Source of the DNA: Thiobacillus sp.
Lineage (GTDB): Bacteria > Pseudomonadota > Gammaproteobacteria > Burkholderiales > Thiobacillaceae
DNA: 10,468 bases
Reading direction: 5' to 3'
Assembly (NCBI GenBank): GCA_018780025.1
Contig: JADMKH010000138.1
Coordinates: 19,442-29,909 of the forward strand
The translations under genes and the position numbers were made by a program. Of the stretch, positions 1 through 5,432 are shown in pieces; the first letter of the stretch is position 1, and each line of letters opens with the position of its first letter. A model generated the notes under the pieces. That model had not been told where the DNA came from. It saw only the letters and a list, made by a program, of their open reading frames with translations, and searched no databases.

Positions 1-1404
1 GTCAACAAGGCTTTGTTCATTGAGTTTTTCAAACAACCGCAAGGCATCGTTCATGAGTTGCGGCGCATGAACGAAAACAGCGTATTGGGAAGGTACTTGC
101 CGGTTTTTCGGAAAATTGTGGGACAAATGCAGCATGACCTGTTTCACGTCTATACCGTGGACGAACACATCCTGACCGTATTGCGCAACGTGCGGCGGCT
201 GACCGTGCCGGAACTGGCGCACGAATTGCCGCTTGCCAGCGAACTGATGACCTCGTTCGAAAAACCCGAACTGTTATATCTGGCGGCGCTGTTTCACGAC
301 ATCGCCAAGGGCCGTGGAGGCGACCACTCCGAACTGGGCATGGCAGATGCCCAGCGATTTTGCGTCCAGCACGGACTCGACAAAACGGACAGCGAACTGG
401 TTGCCTGGCTGGTCGGCACGCATCTGGTCATGTCCAGAACCTCGCAAAAGGAGGACATCAGCGACCCCGACGTCATCGCCGCATTTGCCGCCAAAGTCGG
501 CAGCCTGCGCCGCCTGACTGCCTTGTATCTTCTCACTGTTGCCGACATCCGTGGCACCAGTCCGCATGTCTGGAATGCCTGGAAAGGCAAGTTGCTGGAA
601 GACCTGTACAAAACGACGCGGATGCATCTGACGAGCGGCGAAGTCGCCGTGTCCGACACGACCACCCGGCAACAGGAGGCGCGCGTCAATCTTGCCCTGT
701 ACGGCCTGCCCAATACGGCGGCCGACGCCTTATGGCAACACCTCGATGCCCGTTACTTCGCCCGCTTCGAGGCACTGGATATGGCCTGGCAGGCACGGAT
801 GCTATGGCAGCGCATCGACAGCCCGGACGCGGTCGTACGCGCGCGCCTATCCCCTGCGGGAGAAGGTATCCAGGTGCTGGTATACACCCCCAACCGTGCC
901 GATCTGTTTGCCCGCATCTGTGGCTTCTTTGCCCGGATTCAGTACTCCATTCTTGAAGCCAAGATTCACACCACCCGACATGGCTACGCGCTGGACAGTT
1001 TCCAGGTGATGGATCTGGCGAATCGCGGGATTCACTATCGCGATTTCCTGAGTTTTGTGGAACACGAACTGACACGCGACCTCGATCCGGCACGCCCGAT
1101 ACAAGCCGTGCCACATGGACGATTGTCTCGCCACCAGCGCCATCACCCCTACCCCACAACGGTACGACTGGAAGCCGACGCACCCGGCCACGGCCATATG
1201 CTGTCGATCACCTGCGCGGATCGCGGCGGATTGTTGTTTAAAATTGCGGAAGTCCTGATGCGGCATCACGTAAGTGTCTATGCGGCCAAAATCGACACGC
1301 TGGGTGAGCGCGCCGAGGATACATTCCAGGTTCTGGGTGAGCCCTTGAATACGCCTGCCGAGGTAGAAGCGCTGGTCGCCGAAATACGGGAAGCGTTGAA
1401 GTGA
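1..1404 (+). CDS. glnD: GlnD, bifunctional PII uridylyltransferase/uridylyl-removing enzyme (C-terminal half, 5' partial)
   Basis: GlnD adds UMP to PII signal proteins (GlnB/GlnK) when glutamine is low and removes it when glutamine is high, so it is the cytoplasmic nitrogen sensor. The frame is open from base 1 and the residues before the first possible start (VNKA, then LFIEFF) already match the family, so the TTG at 13 is internal and the gene begins outside the window. About 467 codons are present of a protein usually near 860-900 residues; the nucleotidyltransferase domain is missing. Visible parts are the conserved GQMQHDLFHVYTVDEH stretch, the HD metal dyad at 295-300 (LFHDIAKGRGGDHSELG) of the uridylyl-removing domain, and two C-terminal ACT domains at about 862-1014 and 1192-1338 that bind glutamine. 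It ends with TGA and converges with the next gene, only 15 bases away. I see no terminator hairpin in that gap. Confidence 0.97.
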   Translation, partial: VNKALFIEFFKQPQGIVHELRRMNENSVLGRYLPVFRKIVGQMQHDLFHVYTVDEHILTVLRNVRRLTVPELAHELPLASELMTSFEKPELLYLAALFHDIAKGRGGDHSELGMADAQRFCVQHGLDKTDSELVAWLVGTHLVMSRTSQKEDISDPDVIAAFAAKVGSLRRLTALYLLTVADIRGTSPHVWNAWKGKLLEDLYKTTRMHLTSGEVAVSDTTTRQQEARVNLALYGLPNTAADALWQHLDARYFARFEALDMAWQARMLWQRIDSPDAVVRARLSPAGEGIQVLVYTPNRADLFARICGFFARIQYSILEAKIHTTRHGYALDSFQVMDLANRGIHYRDFLSFVEHELTRDLDPARPIQAVPHGRLSRHQRHHPYPTTVRLEADAPGHGHMLSITCADRGGLLFKIAEVLMRHHVSVYAAKIDTLGERAEDTFQVLGEPLNTPAEVEALVAEIREALK

Positions 1405-1419
1405 TCCGGCTAAAGCGAA

Positions 1420-1671
1420 TCAGGGCGCGGGGCGCGCGTATTCGTCCACGTAGCGCCCGCGTGCCGGTGCCTTGCGTGTCGATGGCGATTTCTTGCTGGA
1501 TTCGCTGGCGGGCTTTTTAACTTTCTCGTCCGGCTCGGTTTTCGTGCGATTACGGACACGACCGGGGCGGACAGACGTGCCTGCTCCCACGCTACCGGCC
1601 AGACGCAGACCCGAACCCTTGTTCTCCTGAGCTTCGACCCCTGCACGCTGCATGTCTATCAGCCCGCTCAT
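1420..1671 (-). CDS. Small basic, probably disordered protein coupled to the FlaF-like gene
   Basis: I do not recognise this 83-residue protein. The chosen ATG at 1671 overlaps the TGA of the upstream FlaF-like gene in the sequence ATGA, and an AGGTGG motif lies about 6 bases before it, so translational coupling is likely. The frame stays open further upstream, but that would bury the start deep inside the FlaF-like gene. The first 30 residues (MSGLIDMQRAGVEAQENKG, then a glycine-rich stretch) look mildly ordered. The remainder is rich in K, R, P, S, T and E, with 18 Lys/Arg against 9 Asp/Glu overall, no hydrophobic segment and no cysteine, which suggests an intrinsically disordered tail. It has no signal peptide or membrane segment. 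By position it may be part of the same flagellar-type transcription unit; its role is unknown. A reading in another frame at 1410-1646 is arginine-rich and lacks a good start, so I prefer this one. Confidence 0.65.
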   Translation of the reverse strand: MSGLIDMQRAGVEAQENKGSGLRLAGSVGAGTSVRPGRVRNRTKTEPDEKVKKPASESSKKSPSTRKAPARGRYVDEYARPAP

Positions 1672-2051
1672 GCGGCCACCTGCCATTCCTTGAGGCTGCC
1701 CGCCAGCGTACGCGTCAGCGCGATCAGGCTGCTCAGCATTTCGGCGTTCGGATTTTCCTCGCACGCACTGATCTTGCTATCCGCGTAAACCGAAAGAATC
1801 AGCAGGTTGTGCTGCACGTCCGATGGCAATGCCAGCGTGCTGCCCGCAACAGAAGCCTGAATGCCATGCCAGACAACACGGCTTTCCGCCAGGGCCTCGG
1901 CCAGATAGACTTCACGGCTGGGGGCATTCCAATACCGCTGCACGGTCATCAACTGCGCTGCAAGATCGTCGAGTTGAACCGCTTCATCCATCATCATGCG
2001 GGATGGACAAATACTGCGTTGGGCCTGCTGGATGTGTTGTTCTGGATTCAT
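1668..2051 (-). CDS. FlaF-like flagellar protein
   Basis: The 127-residue product resembles the FlaF family (Pfam FlaF, PF07309), small proteins needed for flagellin synthesis or secretion, best studied in alphaproteobacteria such as Caulobacter, where FlaF acts with FlbT. The resemblance is by eye: a helical N-terminal half with a LAEALAESRVVWHGI segment (compare the family's L..A..NRR.W), then LPSDVQHNLLILSVYADSKI (family LP.E.R.NI..L..F) and a C-terminal LSSLIALTRTLAGSL (family L..LI.INR.I..GL). The ATG at 2051 has an AAGGA ribosome site 5 bases upstream. A longer reading to 2102 adds 17 arginine-rich residues and loses that site. The gene overlaps the next small gene by 4 bases and lies behind a sigma-54-type promoter, as expected for a flagellar gene. 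No flagellin, flbT or other flagellar gene is in the window. The family call is moderately sure; the function in this organism is inferred. Confidence 0.66.
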   Translation of the reverse strand: MNPEQHIQQAQRSICPSRMMMDEAVQLDDLAAQLMTVQRYWNAPSREVYLAEALAESRVVWHGIQASVAGSTLALPSDVQHNLLILSVYADSKISACEENPNAEMLSSLIALTRTLAGSLKEWQVAA

Positions 2052-2134
2052 CGTTATCCTTGCTGCCTGTGCCGGGGCACCTCGCCCACGACTACGTAAC
2101 AAGTTAGCGGCAAAGGCCGGAACAACTTTAGGCC

Positions 2135-2150
2135 TGCCAAATGCGTGCCA
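2135..2150 (-). promoter_or_regulatory. Candidate sigma-54 (-24/-12) promoter for the FlaF-like gene
   Basis: Read on the minus strand, the bases are TGGCACGCATTTGGCA. The RpoN consensus is TGGCACG-N4-TTGCA, so the whole -24 heptamer matches, the spacing between the invariant GG and GC is the required 10 bases, and the -12 element has one mismatch (TGGCA for TTGCA). Transcription would start near 2124 and give a leader of about 70 bases before the ATG at 2051. The site lies wholly in the 116-base gap after def, and sigma-54 commonly drives middle or late flagellar genes in proteobacteria. This would make the downstream pair an independent unit needing an activator of the FleQ/FlrC type. Confidence 0.72.
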
Positions 2151-2167
2151 GGAATCAGGATTGCCTG

Positions 2168-2716
2168 CTAATCATCCTGCAGGTGCTGCCCGGGGAATAG
2201 GGTTTCAGTGTAACCAAAGTCACGCAGGTTACGAATCCGCATGGGATACAGCACGCCGTTCAAGTGATCGACTTCGTGCTGCACCACGCGCGCATGAAAA
2301 CCGCTGACGCTGCGGTCGATCGGCTGGCCGGTCGCATCGAAGCCCTGATAGCGCAGTTCTGTGTAGCGCGGCACCAGTCCGCGCATGCCCGGAACCGACA
2401 GACACCCCTCCCAGCCCTCCTCCATCATGTCCGACAAGGGTGTGAGCACCGGGTTGATCAGAACAGTAAAGGGCACCGGTTCAACTTCCGGATAACGCGG
2501 GTTGGGTTGCAAGGGGTTCACGTTGACCTCGAAGATCACGACCTGCAGGCTTACGCCGATTTGCGGCGCCGCGAGGCCGGCGCCATTGAGCGCGCGCATG
2601 GTGTCGTGCATGTCGACAATCAGCTGGGCCAGTTCCAGCGAAGCAAAATCCGCCACCGGACGCGCAGGCGCCAGCAGCCGCGGATCACCCATTTTCAGGA
2701 CATCGTGGATTGCCAT
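2168..2716 (-). CDS. def: Peptide deformylase
   Basis: This cytoplasmic metalloenzyme removes the N-formyl group from nascent proteins at the ribosome exit, releasing formate. All three family motifs are intact in the 182-residue product: GAGLAAPQ (residues 45-52, active-site Gln), EGCLS (103-107, metal ligand Cys105) and QHEVDH (146-151, ligands His147 and His151, catalytic Glu148). The start MAIHDVLKMGDPRLL is typical of the family and begins at the ATG at 2716, which lies inside the end of rsuA; the 22-base overlap suggests coupled translation. The usual partner fmt is absent. In sequence style it resembles the second deformylase found in many beta- and gammaproteobacteria, so a def-fmt copy may exist elsewhere; that is inference. 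It ends with TAG and is followed by the flaF-side gap. Confidence 0.96.
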   Translation of the reverse strand: MAIHDVLKMGDPRLLAPARPVADFASLELAQLIVDMHDTMRALNGAGLAAPQIGVSLQVVIFEVNVNPLQPNPRYPEVEPVPFTVLINPVLTPLSDMMEEGWEGCLSVPGMRGLVPRYTELRYQGFDATGQPIDRSVSGFHARVVQHEVDHLNGVLYPMRIRNLRDFGYTETLFPGQHLQDD

Positions 2717-3417
2717 GATTGTTCCAGCCTGTTCAAATCGTCGTCATCCAGCCAGCGCCACTCGCCCGGCGCCAGGCTTGCGGGCAAATCATAGTGGCCA
2801 ATCGCCTCGCGATGCAGGCTGACCACCCGGTTGCCGGTTGCCGCAATCATGCGCTTGACTTGATGGTATTTGCCCTCGGCGAGGGACAGCCGCAGCGTGT
2901 GGGTATCGATCGCTTCGCAGGCCAATGCGGCAATCGGCGCCGGTTCGTCGTTGAGGAGCACGCCGCTGCGCAAGGCATCCAGCATGGCATCGGAAAGCGG
3001 GTCGGCACAGGTGGCGCGATACACCTTGGCCACGCCTTTTTTCGGCGAAATCATGCGATGGATAAACTGGCCATCGTCGGAAAACAGCAACAGTCCCGTG
3101 GTGTCCTGGTCGAGCCGCCCGATGCATTGCACTCCGCGTTGCAACAGCGGCGGCGGCAGCAGGGAAAACACGCTGCGGTGATGGCTGGGATGGTGCGAGC
3201 ACTCGTAGCCGACTGGTTTATGCACCAGCACATAGGCCTTTTCACGGTAGGCCCAGACAACGCCATCGACCGTGAGTTCGAGCCCAACCGGGTCCACCTC
3301 GATCTCGGGATCGTCGCAAACCACGCCGTTGACCTCGACCGCACCTGCCCGCACGCGCGCCTCGCACACCTTGCGTGAGCCGAATCCTTGCGAACGCAAT
3401 ACGCGGCTGAGTTTCAT
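2695..3417 (-). CDS. rsuA: RsuA-type 16S rRNA pseudouridine synthase
   Basis: This enzyme isomerises a uridine in small-subunit rRNA (U516 in E. coli) to pseudouridine. The 240-residue product has an N-terminal S4 RNA-binding domain (about residues 1-50, KLSRVLRSQGFGSRK) followed by the catalytic domain, with the HKPVGYECS strand (66-74), the catalytic motif GRLDQDTTGLLL (100-111, nucleophile Asp103) and the C-terminal EGKYHQVKRM box (181-190). Alignment with E. coli RsuA places the start at the ATG at 3417. ATGs at 3435 and 3468 are also in frame; the one at 3435 is possible because it lies just after the preceding stop, but no candidate has a clear Shine-Dalgarno site. Its stop lies inside def (22-base overlap). 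Members of the RsuA/RluB/RluE group can be confused by eye, but the length and the short-linker form favour RsuA. Confidence 0.88.
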   Translation of the reverse strand: MKLSRVLRSQGFGSRKVCEARVRAGAVEVNGVVCDDPEIEVDPVGLELTVDGVVWAYREKAYVLVHKPVGYECSHHPSHHRSVFSLLPPPLLQRGVQCIGRLDQDTTGLLLFSDDGQFIHRMISPKKGVAKVYRATCADPLSDAMLDALRSGVLLNDEPAPIAALACEAIDTHTLRLSLAEGKYHQVKRMIAATGNRVVSLHREAIGHYDLPASLAPGEWRWLDDDDLNRLEQSWQSTMS

Positions 3418-3439
3418 CGAAACAGATTTCACCATGGTC

Positions 3440-4201
3440 TTAAAACTTGCACAGTCCGGCTGAATCATTGGTCACCAACTGCTCCAGCAGGTGCCGAACC
3501 TGCAACATCACTTCGCCCAGCAAGGGCTGGATTTCTTCCATCTGGATGCCGTCCGTCGACAGGCCGCGTCCGGCGGCATGGTTCACCACCGCGCCCACGG
3601 TTGCATAACAAAGCTCAAGCTCGCGTGCCAGATAGGCCTCCGGCATACCGGTCATACCCACCATGTCGGAGCCGTCGCGCTCCATACGGTTGATTTCTGC
3701 AGCGGTTTCCAGGCGCGGCCCCTGCACTGCGCCATACACCCCGCCGTCACGCAGGCTGATGCCGGCGCTGGTTGCGGCCTGCAGCAGGGCGATACGCATC
3801 GCATCGCAATAGGGAAAGGTGAAATCGAGGTGGGTCACGGGTTTGTCGCTTTCGACAAAATACGTGGTGGCCCGGCCATGCGTGTAATCGATGATCTGAT
3901 CGGGAATGACCAGCGTGCCGGGAATCAGCTCGGGGTGAATGCCGCCGACGGTGGCCACCGACACCACGCGATCGACGCCATGATCCTTGAGCGCCCACAG
4001 GTTGGCGCGGTAGTTCACCTCGTGCGGCGGGATGGTATGGCCGTAGCCGTGGCGCGCCAGAAAGATCACTTCCTGATCGCAGATGTGGCCGAAGGTCAGC
4101 GCGCCGGACGCTTCGCCATAGGGCGTGCGCGCCACTTTGCGATGGGTGATTTCAAGATTGGCGAGCTGGGTGAGCCCGGTGCCGCCGATGATGCCTAGCA
4201 T
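3440..4201 (-). CDS. mtnP: S-methyl-5'-thioinosine (or thioadenosine) phosphorylase
   Basis: This enzyme of the PNP/MTAP superfamily splits methylthio-nucleosides left over from polyamine synthesis into a free purine and 5-methylthioribose-1-phosphate. The 253-residue product has the phosphate-site IGGTGL (residues 5-10), FLARHGYGHTIPPHEVNYRANLWALK (47-72, containing the conserved RHG and NYRANL), GPRLET (161-166) and VGMTGMPEA (181-189). The base-specificity segment reads VVNHAAG (205-211), close to VVNPAAG of Pseudomonas aeruginosa PA3004, a characterised methylthioinosine phosphorylase, rather than the Asp-containing loop of adenosine-type MTAP. I therefore favour methylthioinosine as substrate and hypoxanthine as product; the symbol given is that of the wider family. 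Only one base separates its ATG from the stop of hpt. It ends with TAA ahead of rsuA. Confidence 0.9.
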   Translation of the reverse strand: MLGIIGGTGLTQLANLEITHRKVARTPYGEASGALTFGHICDQEVIFLARHGYGHTIPPHEVNYRANLWALKDHGVDRVVSVATVGGIHPELIPGTLVIPDQIIDYTHGRATTYFVESDKPVTHLDFTFPYCDAMRIALLQAATSAGISLRDGGVYGAVQGPRLETAAEINRMERDGSDMVGMTGMPEAYLARELELCYATVGAVVNHAAGRGLSTDGIQMEEIQPLLGEVMLQVRHLLEQLVTNDSAGLCKF

Positions 4202-4202
4202 G

Positions 4203-4748
4203 TTATTGGTCCTTTAAAGCGTAGATGGCAGGCAGGTTGCGCCACAGGCCGTATACGTCCATGCCGCAGCCGAACACATAACGATTGGGCACACGCAGCC
4301 CCACAAAATCAGCCTGGATCGGTTTATCCAGCCCATTGTCCTTGTCGGTCAGCACCGCCGACCACACGCGCGCCGCGCCCATGCTCAGAAGCTTGTCGCG
4401 GATCGCTGCCAGGGTTTCACCCTCGTCCAGGATGTCGTCCAGCACCAGCACGGTGCGGCCCACCACATTTTGCCCCGGCAGCACGCGCCACTCCACCTCC
4501 GCGCCTGTGGTGTTGCCGCGATAACGGGTGACGTGCAGATAATCGAACTCCAGCGGAAAGCGCAGCTTCGGCAATAGTTGGCCGGCGAACACCACCGCAC
4601 CGCCCATCACCGGGAGCACCAGCGGGAATGCGTCGGCCAGAGCATGGGTAATCTCGCCGGCCAGGCGCTCAAGCACAGCCTGCACCGCTTCCTCCGACGC
4701 AATGGTCTCAGCATGGTCCAGCAGTTGTTGCGCTTCAAGCCAGGTCAT
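4203..4748 (-). CDS. hpt: Hypoxanthine-guanine phosphoribosyltransferase
   Basis: Hpt joins hypoxanthine or guanine to PRPP, forming IMP or GMP in the cytoplasm. The 181-residue product carries the phosphoribosyltransferase fold: PVMGGAVVFAGQLLPKL (46-62), DYLHVTRYRG (69-78), the PRPP loop VLVLDDILDEGETL (100-113) and the purine-side VPNRYVFGCGMD (153-164). The PRPP loop has DEGET where E. coli-type enzymes have DTG-T; this is a feature of a divergent subgroup seen in beta- and gammaproteobacteria. The ATG at 4748 is preceded by AGGTGG at about 4 bases and starts at the expected MTWLEAQ. The frame is open up to 4826, but those residues do not look like the family. It is first in the minus-strand operon and ends one base before the methylthioinosine phosphorylase start, so its likely substrate, hypoxanthine, is the product of the next gene. 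Confidence 0.93.
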   Translation of the reverse strand: MTWLEAQQLLDHAETIASEEAVQAVLERLAGEITHALADAFPLVLPVMGGAVVFAGQLLPKLRFPLEFDYLHVTRYRGNTTGAEVEWRVLPGQNVVGRTVLVLDDILDEGETLAAIRDKLLSMGAARVWSAVLTDKDNGLDKPIQADFVGLRVPNRYVFGCGMDVYGLWRNLPAIYALKDQ

Positions 4749-4877
4749 GGACCACCTGAAAATCAAGGAAAGTCCGAAGTCTACCTGCAAGCTGTAAGCC
4801 ACTGAAGTGGCAACACCCTCGCGCACAGGAAGGCACGGATGTTTCCAGACTGACCGCGGCTCGAGTAAGCTTGTGTC
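4749..4877. promoter_or_regulatory. Divergent intergenic region between hpt and ampD with a short palindrome
   Basis: The 129 bases between the two divergent starts must hold promoters for both the hpt operon and ampD, but I see no hexamer pair close to the sigma-70 consensus on either strand. The most regular element is the near-perfect palindrome GCCACTGAAGTGGC at 4798-4811 (6-base arms, 2-base centre), which could be an operator or a small hairpin. ampD has no strong Shine-Dalgarno site before its ATG, while hpt has one. Confidence 0.4.
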
Positions 4878-5432
4878 ATGTCGCTTCCCGCTCCGCTCTC
4901 ACTCGATACGGCTGGCTGGTTATCCACCGCACACCCACTGCCCTCGCCCAATTGCGACACGCGCCCCGAGGGCAGGGCAATCGAACTCATCGTCATCCAC
5001 AATATTTCGCTGCCGCCGGGCGTGTTCGACGGCGATGCGGTGATCGAGCTTTTCACCAACCGGCTCGACTGGGACGCACACCCGTATTACCAGTCGATAC
5101 ACGACCTCAAGGTATCGGCGCATTTTTTCATCCGCCGCGACGGCAGCCTGATCCAGTTTGTACCGTGCAGCCTGCGCGCCTGGCACGCGGGCGTTTCAAG
5201 CTGGCAAGGCCGTGAGCGATGTAACGATTTTTCCATCGGAATCGAGCTGGAAGGCACGGATGATCTGCCTTTTACCCATGCCCAGTATGCAAGCCTGGCG
5301 CCATTGATCCGTCAATTGAAGCAGGCCTATCCGATTCAGGCCGTGGTGGGGCACAGCGACATCGCCGCCGGTCGTAAAACCGACCCTGGCCCCCACTTCG
5401 ACTGGAAGCGATTGCATGAGCAAACGGCCTAG
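4878..5432 (+). CDS. ampD: AmpD, 1,6-anhydro-N-acetylmuramyl-L-alanine amidase
   Basis: AmpD is the cytoplasmic zinc amidase that cuts the stem peptide from anhydro-muropeptides imported during cell-wall recycling. Where an AmpR/AmpC system exists, its loss raises beta-lactamase expression. The 184-residue product aligns along its length with E. coli AmpD (183 residues): VIHNISLPPG (39-48), VSAHFFIRRDG (79-89), RAWHAGVSSWQGRERCNDFSIGIELEG (100-126) and GHSDIAAGRKTDPGPHFDW (158-176). Expected zinc ligands His41, His159 and Asp169 are present, as are the catalytic Glu122 and Lys167. There is no signal peptide, consistent with AmpD rather than the periplasmic AmiD. The ATG at 4878 gives the expected length but has a poor ribosome site. 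Its end overlaps the next gene by 17 bases. Confidence 0.96.
   Translation: MSLPAPLSLDTAGWLSTAHPLPSPNCDTRPEGRAIELIVIHNISLPPGVFDGDAVIELFTNRLDWDAHPYYQSIHDLKVSAHFFIRRDGSLIQFVPCSLRAWHAGVSSWQGRERCNDFSIGIELEGTDDLPFTHAQYASLAPLIRQLKQAYPIQAVVGHSDIAAGRKTDPGPHFDWKRLHEQTA

Noticed and set aside
1410..1646. Alternative minus-strand frame (78 residues) after the FlaF-like gene
   Set aside because: It is arginine-rich with no good ribosome site, and it competes with the 1420-1671 frame, which has an ATGA overlap and a Shine-Dalgarno motif.
2264..3378. Plus-strand open frames opposite def and rsuA
   Set aside because: They mirror the codon pattern of the real minus-strand genes, start inside them, and show no domain or plausible start signal.
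3491..4198. Long open frame (235 residues) on the plus strand opposite the phosphorylase gene
   Set aside because: It is antisense to a gene with clear family motifs, is rich in His, Gly and Arg as expected of a GC-rich shadow frame, and has no recognisable family or ribosome site.
5180..5196. Second sigma-54-like string (TGGCACG) within ampD
   Set aside because: Only the -24 half matches; there is no GC at the right distance for a -12 element, and it lies within coding sequence.
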